Of a stretch of 64,000 nt of DNA, positions 27,108-35,538 are shown one piece after another; position 1 is the stretch's first letter; every line of letters starts with the position of its first letter. The translations under genes and the position numbers were made by a program. Source of the DNA: Colwellia sp. MB3u-45 (GTDB lineage Bacteria > Pseudomonadota > Gammaproteobacteria > Enterobacterales > Alteromonadaceae); NCBI RefSeq assembly GCF_014077005.1, contig NZ_JACGVC010000033.1, positions 124,001 to 188,000 on the forward strand. The letters are read 5' to 3'. The notes beneath the pieces are model-generated. The model ran no database searches. It saw only the letters and a list, made by a program, of their open reading frames with translations, and was not told the DNA's origin.

Positions 27108-27223
27108 TTGTTACTCCATCTCCTAGTGTTCAAGTTTAACAGTAGATACTCTACGCTTTCTTTACCGCTAATGCGCTGTTTTCCCGCTAAAAAAAATAAG
27201 TGACTATGATAAATTAAGACTAT

Positions 27224-27262
27224 AAATTACAACAAGAAATTACAACAAGAAATTACAACAAG
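27224..27262. repeat. Three perfect 13-bp tandem units
   Basis: The unit AAATTACAACAAG occurs at 27224, 27237 and 27250 without mismatch. It lies in the gap between the YbhB-like and flavin reductase genes, downstream of the first... on neither coding strand. No hairpin is associated. Confidence 0.8.
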
Positions 27263-27341
27263 AAATAACTAAAGGTTTTGCAGCGCTACCGCTAGCAAAA
27301 CCTATAGCAAACTTATTGCTGTTTTACTTTCAATGCTTAAG

Positions 27342-27896
27342 CTAGTCACGTTGGTACAAGGCCTCAATCGTACTTGATTCTATGGTGTGTAGATTTATCA
27401 TGTAACCTGCTAATGCACCAGAAGCGTTTTCTGGTAAGTCAATTTTCGCTACCGAAAGTGCATGTATTGTAAAGCGGTAGTGATGTAAACCATCGCCTTT
27501 AGGCGGGCAAGCGCCACTAAAAGCGGCAATACTAAAATCATTTTCTATTTGAGTACTACCGGTAGGGGTACTATTTTTTTTATTCGCTGCCCCTCTTGGT
27601 ATTTCCAACACAGTCAGCGGAATATTTATTACCTGCCAATGCCACCAACCACTGCCTGACGCTGTATCAGGATCATAAGCGGTAATGGCAAAACTTTTTG
27701 TGCCTTCGGGCGCGCCAGACCATTTAAGGTGTGGCGACAGATCGTCTCCTGAACAACTATAGCCTTTAAATTCATGTGTTTTAGGCATAAATTCTCCTTG
27801 CGCAATATCCTGACTAGATAATGTCAGCGGCGCTGAAAATGCCGTTGATGAAATGCTAAGTGATAAAACTGAAAAAAATTTAAGTGTATTAAACAT
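27342..27896 (-). CDS. YbhB/YbcL-family (PEBP-like) protein, exported
   Basis: A 184-residue protein with a signal peptide (residues 1-21, ending TAFSAP). The PEBP ligand site is seen as GDDLSPHLKWSGAPEGTKSFAIT, the DPDTASGSGWWHWQVINIP segment and GACPPKGDGLHHYRFTIHAL, all in the normal order of the bacterial YbhB family. These proteins resemble eukaryotic Raf-kinase-inhibitor/phosphatidylethanolamine-binding proteins; their bacterial role is not settled. It is a single gene between the flavin reductase gene and the TonB receptor and probably unrelated to the pathway. Confidence 0.9.
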   Translation of the reverse strand: MFNTLKFFSVLSLSISSTAFSAPLTLSSQDIAQGEFMPKTHEFKGYSCSGDDLSPHLKWSGAPEGTKSFAITAYDPDTASGSGWWHWQVINIPLTVLEIPRGAANKKNSTPTGSTQIENDFSIAAFSGACPPKGDGLHHYRFTIHALSVAKIDLPENASGALAGYMINLHTIESSTIEALYQRD

Positions 27897-28050
27897 AATA
27901 ACCCTTTTTTATAGTTATGTAATTTGCTTGAAAATGCCATGTAAAGGCATTCGCCACTCTTTGACATCGACCTGATCTTGGCATTGTCTACATGGATGTA
28001 GGTACTTATTTTTTGTCTAGAACAAAAAATTCCCCCTATACCCTATACAT

Positions 28051-28083
28051 AAAAAATCCGATGATTAACGTCATCGGATTTTG
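28051..28083 (-). terminator. Terminator of the TonB receptor gene
   Basis: Arms 28053-28064 (AAAATCCGATGA) and 28071-28082 form a 12-bp stem with a 6-base loop; on the minus strand it ends in TTTTTT. It lies about 100 bases after the receptor stop and before the YbhB gene. Confidence 0.85.
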
Positions 28084-28185
28084 TCTCCTTAGTCAATAAA
28101 GCCGGCATCAAGCCTTTACTACTAAAATGCCTTAGTGCTTAAAGTTTAGGACTTAAAGCTTAGTGCTTTATACTGCCTTTAAAGA

Positions 28186-30999
28186 TTATTCTCCAAATTT
28201 ATGCACAACACTTAATTTAAAAGTACGACCTAAAGGATTATGTGTGAACGGGTCATAGTTTAAATCTAAACGAGCAAAAGAAGGGTCTTCATCCGTTAAG
28301 TTACTCACGGTTAGGTTCAATTTGGTCTGATCTTCATTAAAGCGATAGTTATAACTTAAATCAAACTGTACTTGGCTATCAATGACTTGACCTCGAGTGT
28401 TAGTAGTAAATAACTCCTCTCGTTCATCTTTATAATCACCAACATAATAAGTAGATAAGCTAACATTATGATTGTCAAAATCAAAACTATTGATCATAGT
28501 CGCTTTATACTTGGGTATTGGACGATTCGAGTTAGTCTTATTTAGAAAACCAGCCGCGTCAAAAGTTTCAGACAAACCATCGGCACTTACTTCGTATTCA
28601 GCCGTATAGGTTCCATTCATGTTTAAGGTCCAGTAGTCGGTAACATTTAACCGTAATTGCACATCAACACCACTGGTTTTAACATCAGAACCATTGATTA
28701 TATTAGTTTCAATTCGCTCTACTGTCTTTGCGTTACCAGGCTCTGTCCATCGCACTTGGTCAACATAAGGTTGCTTACCGGCAACGGCAGCTGATAATAC
28801 CGCATTATAATTTTCAACAATAATAGGGTCGCTTAAATCAAATGACCAAAAATCAACTGTTGCGAATAAACGGTCGCCCCAAAATTCACCAATAATGCCA
28901 AAGTTTAACGCAACCGCTGATTCAGGCGCCAAAGCATTATTACCTTGAGTATCTACGGCTTTAAAAGCACCCGCAGCCCCCACATAAGAAAGGGTTGTAT
29001 TAGTCCCTTCTAATTGATTTAGTGTTGGACCTCTAAATGTAGTACTGGCAGAGCCACGTAATGAAAAATTATCATTTATGGTATATTGCGCTGATACTTT
29101 TGGATCTATGGTATTACCGACTTCTCCGCCGTAATCCTCATATCGCAAAGCAACTTGCATATTTAAATCGTCTGATACCGGTAACGCTAGTTCACCAAAT
29201 ACGGCAAAAATACTTTGAGATGAATCTTGATTTAGCTCACCACTACGAAAATGAAAAACACCAGTAGGGTTTGCACAATCTGTTTCTCCAAGCACTGGAC
29301 ATGGGTTTATTGCTAAATTACCTAAGTCATTAACTTCATTAGTAAAAGACTCATTTCGATACTGAGCGCCTACGGCAAACTCAACAATGCCACCGTCCAA
29401 TTCAAAACCTGTGTCTCCCGACACTAAGCCATCAAGCACAAATAATTCTGTGGCTTTTTGTGAAGTTCTTGTGCCTGAAACATAATCTAATACTTCTTGA
29501 GAGTTGGCTAATGCCGGATTGAAATTTGGATTAGTGACGCCATTAGAAGCCGATGTTTCAATGCCGTTAGAAAATGGATTAAAGTATAAACAGCCATTGG
29601 CACCTGGCACACCGGCTTCCATATCACAATTATCGCCGCCATAACCTAATAACGCATTCTTTAATGGCACAATTAATGTATCTGGGTTACTGGCATAATC
29701 AAGTTTTGAATTTGAATAAGCAAAACCAGTTTCCCAGTTATAGCCATTATCAAATTTACCTTCTAGATCTGCAGCAATACGGTAAGTTTTATAGTCTAGA
29801 CCACCTTCACTTGAGGGTCCCTCAACACCTACAGTACGACCAATATAAGCGACACGGTCTAACGACGGATGAGGAGCACTAGCAAATTCTGGATTGCCAG
29901 CCACTAATGCTTGCCATGCAGGATGATAAGTTGGTACATAACGGTCGGAAAAATCAACGAGCTTTTGTGGTGGGTAAGATGGTGAGCCATAAGTGGTAGG
30001 CACCTCAGTCTCTGAGTACAAAACTTCAACATGCAGATTAACGCCACTTTTAAAGTCGTGAGTTAATTCGCTAAATATTTTCAGATGTGTATCACCGTCA
30101 TTTAACGCTGAGAATGGCGTATATTGTAATTTACATGTACCGGCTATAGTTCCCCCTAATAATTCACAGCCAGGATCCATCAAGTATTTAGGTTGTGAAT
30201 TATCACCGAGCCAAGCCGCATTAAATATCGATGGTGGATTACCGATTGATGACCAACCCCCTTGTGGGTTAGTGGCAAAGTCTTGTACCGCCCAATCTTT
30301 ATCTCTGGTGTTGATGGTATTGGTTTTATCATAACTAACAGAAGTTACCCAATGAGTATCATTATTGCCTAGTCCCCAGATTACGCCTAAGCCGTAATCG
30401 CCGTCACTATCTTGTAAGCTTTTATAGTCAGCTTTTACTTCTAGGCCTTCGAAATCACTTCGGGTTGAAAAGTTAACTACACCTGCAATGGCATCAGAGC
30501 CATATATAGCGGCTGCACCTTCTTTTAACATGTCGACTCGTTTAACCGCCATAGAAGGAATGTCTTGGGTGTTAACATAAAGCATTTGTTGATCAACAAT
30601 AGCGTAAGGGTTGAAGGTATGCCTTTTGCCGTTAATTAACACTAAGGTACGGCCTGCTCCTAGCCCTCTTAAATTGATATTGGAAGTACCTTCAGTACCA
30701 TTAGAACCATATTGATTTGAGTTACCTTGAATACCAGAGCTGATTGACAATTTCTGAGTCAATTCAACAATAGAGGGAGAGCCAATTTTTTCTAAATCAG
30801 CTCGACTAATCGTTTGCACAGGTGCTGAGGTTTCTAGTGCCGAACCTTTTAAATGAGAACCAATAACTTGTATTTTCTCAATATCATTTTTATTTGTCTC
30901 TTTTACTTCTTCAGCATACAAAGCACTACTTGCCATAATTCCAAGCGCTGCGCTAATAGCGATAGTTATGGAGTTTCGTTTTAGTCTGGTATTTTTCAT
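28186..30999 (-). CDS. TonB-dependent outer-membrane receptor
   Basis: The 937-residue protein has a signal peptide (about residues 1-29, ending SSALYA), a TonB box-like region (DIEKIQVIGSHL), a plug domain with NINLRGLGAGRTLVLINGKRH and LKEGAAAIYGSDAIAGVVNF, and a long 22-strand type barrel ending NPLGRTFKLSVVHKFGE with the terminal aromatic typical of outer-membrane proteins. It belongs to the large plug group common in Alteromonadales that includes sugar, lipid and siderophore receptors. It is divergent to three acyl-CoA dehydrogenase genes, and two palindromes of the shared operator type lie in the gap, so it likely imports the hydrophobic or large precursor of the pathway's acid. The ligand is unknown. 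Confidence 0.92.
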   Translation of the reverse strand: MKNTRLKRNSITIAISAALGIMASSALYAEEVKETNKNDIEKIQVIGSHLKGSALETSAPVQTISRADLEKIGSPSIVELTQKLSISSGIQGNSNQYGSNGTEGTSNINLRGLGAGRTLVLINGKRHTFNPYAIVDQQMLYVNTQDIPSMAVKRVDMLKEGAAAIYGSDAIAGVVNFSTRSDFEGLEVKADYKSLQDSDGDYGLGVIWGLGNNDTHWVTSVSYDKTNTINTRDKDWAVQDFATNPQGGWSSIGNPPSIFNAAWLGDNSQPKYLMDPGCELLGGTIAGTCKLQYTPFSALNDGDTHLKIFSELTHDFKSGVNLHVEVLYSETEVPTTYGSPSYPPQKLVDFSDRYVPTYHPAWQALVAGNPEFASAPHPSLDRVAYIGRTVGVEGPSSEGGLDYKTYRIAADLEGKFDNGYNWETGFAYSNSKLDYASNPDTLIVPLKNALLGYGGDNCDMEAGVPGANGCLYFNPFSNGIETSASNGVTNPNFNPALANSQEVLDYVSGTRTSQKATELFVLDGLVSGDTGFELDGGIVEFAVGAQYRNESFTNEVNDLGNLAINPCPVLGETDCANPTGVFHFRSGELNQDSSQSIFAVFGELALPVSDDLNMQVALRYEDYGGEVGNTIDPKVSAQYTINDNFSLRGSASTTFRGPTLNQLEGTNTTLSYVGAAGAFKAVDTQGNNALAPESAVALNFGIIGEFWGDRLFATVDFWSFDLSDPIIVENYNAVLSAAVAGKQPYVDQVRWTEPGNAKTVERIETNIINGSDVKTSGVDVQLRLNVTDYWTLNMNGTYTAEYEVSADGLSETFDAAGFLNKTNSNRPIPKYKATMINSFDFDNHNVSLSTYYVGDYKDEREELFTTNTRGQVIDSQVQFDLSYNYRFNEDQTKLNLTVSNLTDEDPSFARLDLNYDPFTHNPLGRTFKLSVVHKFGE

Positions 31000-31321
31000 C
31001 GGTTTCCCCTGTTATTCATTTTATTTTATTTTATTTTGATTATAATATTTTCAATTAATGACTGTTTTTCCTCCAACAGCTATTAATTGTTCTGCTTACT
31101 GCACTAAATCACCCTTAAGGTTTTGCTTGCATAGTCATGATAATTCACCCATTCAATCGTTATAAAGGCTCAGTAAAAAAGCCTATACCGCACTGCATTG
31201 ACCATATTCTGCGTTACAAAATTACTTATTAACCTGACTGAATAAGGCCAATACCTAAGCCAGTCAAATCAAAAACATCCTAAAAAAATACTGCATTCAG
31301 AAATGAATTTAACTGATACTA

Positions 31322-31338
31322 ATTCTGCGTAGCGGAAT
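31322..31338. promoter_or_regulatory. Putative IclR-type operator (distal) in the TonB/acyl-CoA dehydrogenase gap
   Basis: ATTCTGC-GTA-GCGGAAT is a 7-3-7 palindrome with one mismatch, 323 bases before the TonB receptor start and 230 before the acyl-CoA dehydrogenase start. Confidence 0.65.
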
Positions 31339-31522
31339 ATGCAAGTACTTTATTTGGACAGTAATTCCACTGACCTCAATTTAACCTACATTAACAAAAA
31401 TAATATAAAGCTAAAAATAAAACTAATAACATTACACTAATGAGAATCTAGTAAGAGAATATTTAGTCCGCGAATATAATGTAATTAGCTGCAATTACAT
31501 CTTGATATTTACTTAACCCTAT

Positions 31523-31539
31523 GTTCCACTGTGCGGAAC
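31523..31539. promoter_or_regulatory. Putative IclR-type operator (proximal) before the acyl-CoA dehydrogenases
   Basis: GTTCCAC-TGT-GCGGAAC is a 7-3-7 palindrome with one mismatch that ends 29 bases before the start codon, almost the same distance as the TRAP operon site. This position would suit blocking of a promoter. Confidence 0.7.
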
Positions 31540-31567
31540 CCGTAGCTTTTATGATAGAGATTAAAAA

Positions 31568-32719
31568 ATGATTCGAGATCAAGAAATGTTGGATCAGTTT
31601 CTAGACAGTATTTCAAAATTTGTTAGAGAGCGGTTAGTTCCTGCGGAAAATGAAGTGGCAGAAAACGATGCTATTCCAGATGATATTGTTCAAGAAATGA
31701 AAGCGATGGGTTTGTTTGGTATGACAATCCCAGAAGAATATGATGGCTTAGGTCTAACGATGGAGGAAGAAGCGCTGGTTGCTATTGAGTTAGGTCGAAC
31801 ATCACCTGCTTTTCGCTCCCTCATTGGTACTAACAACGGTATTGGCTCGGCCGCTATTGTGTTTGATGGCACTGAAAAACAAAAAAAAACTTATTTACCT
31901 AAATATGCCTCAGGTGAAATTATCGGTGCTTTTTGTTTAACTGAACCCGATGTTGGCTCTGACGCCTCTGCCGTAAAAACCTCGGCAATAAAGCAAGGCA
32001 ATGAGTATATTATTAATGGTACCAAGCGTTATATTACTAACGCGCCAAGAGCGGGAACCTTTACCGTGATGGCTCGCACCGATCCATCGATTAAAGGCGC
32101 TAAGGGAATATCAGCTTTTATAGTCGACGCGTCGACTCCTGGTATTACCCTTGGGCCTAAAGATAAAAAAATGGGTCAGCAAGGTTCTCATACCTGTGAT
32201 GTTATTTTTGAGAATTGCCGTGTCCCTGCCGAAAATATTATTGGTGGTGTTGCAGGCAAAGGCTTTATAACGTCAATGAAAGTACTAGACAGAGGTCGCC
32301 TGCATATTTCAGCATTAAGTGTCGGTATTGCCGAGCGATTAATTGACGATGCCTTAAGATACGCCATAGATAGAACGCAATTTGGTAAAGCCATTGCTGA
32401 GCACCAAATGATTCAAGTGATGTTAGCGGACAGTAAGGCTGAAGCTTACGCGGCTAAATGCATGGTACTTGATGCCGCAAGACAAAAAGATTTAGGCAAA
32501 AAAATAACCACAGAAGCTTCTTGTTGTAAGTTATTTGCCACAGAAATGGTGGGAAGAGTCGCTGACAAAGCCGTACAAATTCACGGCGGTGCTGGCTACA
32601 TTTCAGAATACGCCGTAGAAAGACTTTATCGTGACGTCAGATTATTTCGATTATACGAAGGCACGACACAGATCCAACAAATGATCATTGCCAAAAATAT
32701 GATCAAAGACATTCAATAA
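31568..32719 (+). CDS. Acyl-CoA dehydrogenase (short/branched-chain type)
   Basis: A 383-residue flavoenzyme with the complete family layout. FAD and substrate motifs include AFCLTEPDVGSDASAV, YIINGTKRYITNAP, and DRTQFGKAIAEHQMIQ; the catalytic Glu364 is in the standard LYEGTTQIQQ motif. It introduces the alpha-beta double bond in an acyl-CoA and passes electrons to ETF. It is the first of three dehydrogenase genes on one transcript (gaps 26 and 20 bases) ending at a strong terminator. The operator palindrome at 31523 is 29 bases before the ATG. Unlike the next two it keeps the canonical catalytic glutamate, so it probably works alone as a homotetramer. Confidence 0.93.
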   Translation: MIRDQEMLDQFLDSISKFVRERLVPAENEVAENDAIPDDIVQEMKAMGLFGMTIPEEYDGLGLTMEEEALVAIELGRTSPAFRSLIGTNNGIGSAAIVFDGTEKQKKTYLPKYASGEIIGAFCLTEPDVGSDASAVKTSAIKQGNEYIINGTKRYITNAPRAGTFTVMARTDPSIKGAKGISAFIVDASTPGITLGPKDKKMGQQGSHTCDVIFENCRVPAENIIGGVAGKGFITSMKVLDRGRLHISALSVGIAERLIDDALRYAIDRTQFGKAIAEHQMIQVMLADSKAEAYAAKCMVLDAARQKDLGKKITTEASCCKLFATEMVGRVADKAVQIHGGAGYISEYAVERLYRDVRLFRLYEGTTQIQQMIIAKNMIKDIQ

Positions 32720-32745
32720 ATTAAGACCAACGAAGGATTTGCACA

Positions 32746-33945
32746 ATGAATTTAAACTTTACCGTCCAAGAAAAAGACTTTCAACAAGAAGTGCAGCAAT
32801 TTTTGCAAGAAAAGTTACCGAAAGATATCGCTGAAAAAACCAAAAACGCATTACATTTATCTAAAGATGAATGTAATCAGTGGCAAAAAATACTCTACAA
32901 ACAAGGCTGGGCCGGTGTTAATTGGCCAGTTGAGCATGGTGGAACGGGTTGGACACCAACGCAAAAATATATTTTTGCCAATGAATGTGCCAAAGCCGGT
33001 GGCCCCGATGTGATCCCTTTTGGTCTAAAAATGGTGGCCCCTGTTATTTATACCTTTGGTAATGAAGAACAAAAGCAACGTTTTTTGCCTGACGTATTAG
33101 CCAGTAATGTTTGGTGGTGTCAGGGTTATTCAGAACCAGGTGCAGGCTCTGATCTTGCATCGGTTAGAACAACAGCGGTAAAAGAAGGCGATGAATATGT
33201 TGTTAACGGCACTAAAACATGGACAACTTTAGGTCAACATGCCGATTGGATATTCTGTTTAGTAAGAACCGGTGAGCCGAGCGTTAAAAACCAAGAAGCC
33301 ATTAGTTTCCTATTAATTAACATGAACGACCCTAAAATAACGGTATCACCGATTATTACCATTGATGGTCGACATGAAGTTAATGAAGTTCATTTTGATA
33401 ATGCCCGTGTGCCAGCGATTAATCTTATCGGTGAAGAAGGTCAAGGTTGGACCTACGCTAAAGTGCTATTAACTCATGAGCGAACCGGTATCGCTCGTGT
33501 GGCTATCTCTAAAGATCGCCTCGTACAATTAAAAGCCTTGGCTCAAACATCGCCTGATGGCGATAATAAATTAATTGAAGACGCTATTTTTGCGCAAAAA
33601 GTTGCACAAGTAGAAATTGATTTATTAGCCTTAGAATATACTGAATTACGCACACTTTCTGCTATCAGCACAGGCCAAGCGCCAGGGCCAGAGTCTTCTA
33701 TTTTAAAAATTGTTGGGACACAAATTATCCAAGCCATTGACGAATTGTATGTCGAAGCCGCTGGATATTACGCAATGCCATTTGTTCCTCATCAGTTCCA
33801 TGATGACTTTGACGGACAAAGCATTGGCCCTGATATGGCAACGAACAGTGCATTACGTTACTTTAATAATCGCAAAGCTTCCATATATGGCGGTAGTAAC
33901 GAAATTCAAACTAACATTATTAGCAAAGCCGTTTTAGGCCTTTAA
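32746..33945 (+). CDS. Acyl-CoA dehydrogenase, PimC-like large subunit
   Basis: A 399-residue acyl-CoA dehydrogenase. It carries NWPVEHGGTGWTPTQKYIF, WWCQGYSEPGAGSDLASVRT, GTKTWTTLGQHADWIFCLVR and ends SIYGGSNEIQTNIISKAVLG. This pattern fits the pimeloyl-CoA dehydrogenase large subunit (PimC) and related steroid-pathway FadE proteins. At the usual C-terminal position the glutamate is replaced (YGGS); instead Glu245 in LLTHERTG lies at the alternative catalytic site used by isovaleryl-CoA dehydrogenase-like members. It is followed 20 bases later by the PimD-like gene, and the two probably form a heterotetramer. Relation to pimC is by my own reading of conserved segments. Confidence 0.88.
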   Translation: MNLNFTVQEKDFQQEVQQFLQEKLPKDIAEKTKNALHLSKDECNQWQKILYKQGWAGVNWPVEHGGTGWTPTQKYIFANECAKAGGPDVIPFGLKMVAPVIYTFGNEEQKQRFLPDVLASNVWWCQGYSEPGAGSDLASVRTTAVKEGDEYVVNGTKTWTTLGQHADWIFCLVRTGEPSVKNQEAISFLLINMNDPKITVSPIITIDGRHEVNEVHFDNARVPAINLIGEEGQGWTYAKVLLTHERTGIARVAISKDRLVQLKALAQTSPDGDNKLIEDAIFAQKVAQVEIDLLALEYTELRTLSAISTGQAPGPESSILKIVGTQIIQAIDELYVEAAGYYAMPFVPHQFHDDFDGQSIGPDMATNSALRYFNNRKASIYGGSNEIQTNIISKAVLGL

Positions 33946-33965
33946 ATTAGCATTAGGAGTTTACT

Positions 33966-35087
33966 ATGGACTTTTCGTTAAACAACGAACAACAAATGAT
34001 TCAAGATAGTGTATCAAAGTTTATTCTCAACGATTACGATTTTGATACGCGTCGAAAAATACTGGCATCAAAGACAGGTTTTAGTCAAGAAAATTGGCGT
34101 TTATTTGCTGAACTGGGTTGGTTAATGCTGCCATTTACCGAAGAAGACGGCGGTTTAGGCGGCTCTATGGTCGACCTTATGTTGGTCATGGAAGAGTTTG
34201 GCAAAGGCATGGTCGTTGAACCTTTCCTTGCAACGGCTGTTATGTCTGGTGGTTTAATTGCCTTGGCCGGTGATAAAGAGCAAAAAGACGATTACTTACC
34301 CAGAATAATGGCAGGTGAGCTGCAAATGGCTTTTGCCTATGCCGAGCCACAAAGTCGTTATCAATTAAACAACGTAAAATGTCGTGCTATCGAAAACGAG
34401 GGTGAATTTGTTATTACCGGTCAAAAGTCGGTGGTATTAAATGGTCATCATGCTGATACCTTAATTGTTGCCGCGCGTACTTCTGGTGCAACAAATGACG
34501 ACAATGGCATCAGCTTATTCCTTGTTGACGCTAATCATCCGAGCGTGAAACGTGAAGGTTATGCCAATGTTGACGGCCATCAAGCGGCTGACATTTGGTT
34601 TGACAATACCCCTACCCTAGGATTGTTAGGTGAGCTAGATAATGCCTTGCCTGCCATGAACAATATTATTGATAAAGCGACATTAGCGATTTGCGCCGAA
34701 GCCGTTGGCGCGATGGAAATCGCCCATCAGCGTACCTTAGAATATGCTAAAACACGTAAACAGTTTGGCCGTACGATTGGCTCTTTCCAAGCGATTCAAC
34801 ACCGTTTAGTTAATATGTTTATCGAGCATCAACAGGCTAAATCTATACTGTTAATGGCGGTATTAAAAATGGACAGTAATAATGGCAGTGATGCAAAAGC
34901 ATTGTCAGCGGCAAAAAGTCGTATTGGCAAAGCAGCGAGCTTAGTCGGTCGTGAAGCAATACAACTGCACGGTGCTATAGGCATGACAGACGAGCTTGAT
35001 GTGGGTCATATCTTTAAACGTTTAACCACCATTCAATTTTTGTTTGGTAGCACTGATGCTCATACCAAGCGCTTTGCCGCTTTGTAA
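33966..35087 (+). CDS. Acyl-CoA dehydrogenase, PimD-like small subunit
   Basis: The 373-residue partner has ELGWLMLPFTEEDGGLGGSM, VVEPFLATAVMSGG, AFAYAEPQSRYQLNN, GQKSVVLNGHHADTLIVAAR and QLHGAIGMTDELDVGHIFKRL, the pattern of the PimD/FadE small subunit. It lacks a glutamate at the normal C-terminal place (QFLFGSTDAH), so catalysis probably depends on the large subunit's Glu245 while this subunit contributes FAD contacts. Such alpha-beta acyl-CoA dehydrogenases act on dicarboxyl-, ring- or steroid-derived acyl-CoAs. It is the last gene of the operon; a strong terminator lies 98 bases after its stop. Confidence 0.88.
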   Translation: MDFSLNNEQQMIQDSVSKFILNDYDFDTRRKILASKTGFSQENWRLFAELGWLMLPFTEEDGGLGGSMVDLMLVMEEFGKGMVVEPFLATAVMSGGLIALAGDKEQKDDYLPRIMAGELQMAFAYAEPQSRYQLNNVKCRAIENEGEFVITGQKSVVLNGHHADTLIVAARTSGATNDDNGISLFLVDANHPSVKREGYANVDGHQAADIWFDNTPTLGLLGELDNALPAMNNIIDKATLAICAEAVGAMEIAHQRTLEYAKTRKQFGRTIGSFQAIQHRLVNMFIEHQQAKSILLMAVLKMDSNNGSDAKALSAAKSRIGKAASLVGREAIQLHGAIGMTDELDVGHIFKRLTTIQFLFGSTDAHTKRFAAL

Positions 35088-35184
35088 CGCTTTCTCGTTA
35101 GCGCCTTAGTCGCTAGCATTTGTCGTTACCATCGTTGTTAGCCATTAACTCAGCCGCTAATTATCTCTTAACGATTAGCGCTAT

Positions 35185-35229
35185 AAAAATGCCTTGAATT
35201 GATTATATCCAATTCAAGGCATTTTTTTT
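35185..35229 (+). terminator. Strong Rho-independent terminator of the acyl-CoA dehydrogenase operon
   Basis: Arms 35185-35201 and 35210-35225 pair over about 16 bp (core ATGCCTTGAATTG) around an 8-base loop, followed by eight T residues. Confidence 0.95.
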
Positions 35230-35241
35230 CATCTCAGCGTA

Positions 35242-35409
35242 GTTATACCAATCTCACTAATTACTTGATCATTTTTACTGGTTAAAATAACCCACTACTG
35301 CGTTATTTATTTAATAATTAGAACAACTAGTTATTAAAATAAATGCCTTATATTTGGCCATTTTTCCTGCGCATAAAGTAGACCACCTAATTAATGAAAT
35401 TGGTATGAC
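35242..35409. mobile_element. MITE-like element, 168 bp with 22-bp terminal inverted repeats
   Basis: The ends 35242-35263 and 35388-35409 are inverted repeats over 22 bases with few mismatches (left end GTTATACCAATCTCAC, right end ATTGGTATGAC reading outward). The element is flanked on both sides by TA (35240-35241 and 35410-35411), as expected for an IS630/mariner-type insertion. It has no coding capacity. A decayed relative is at 14877-15015. Mobilising transposase is not in this window. Confidence 0.75.
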
Positions 35410-35538
35410 TAAATTCGCCAACAACCTTTATTTGAACATGGACTAAGGCAAAGAAAAATAGGGGTAAATACCGGATCAAAATAGAATTCGCTTTATTTTA
35501 CTTTGCTTTACTTTACTTAGGTCAGATGAGATTAGGTT

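Larger units (their letters stand above)
31000..31567. other. Divergent gap between the TonB receptor and acyl-CoA dehydrogenase genes
   Basis: 568 bases with no gene. It starts with a TTTTA-rich run at 31019-31037 and holds two operator-like palindromes at 31322 and 31523, plus half-sites such as ATTCTGC at 31206-31212 and ATTCCAC near 31365. It probably carries the promoters of both flanking operons. Confidence 0.6.

Noticed and set aside
35242-35409. Second terminator of the dehydrogenase operon
   Set aside because: The terminal repeats are 124 bases apart and fit an inserted element; the real terminator is at 35185-35229.
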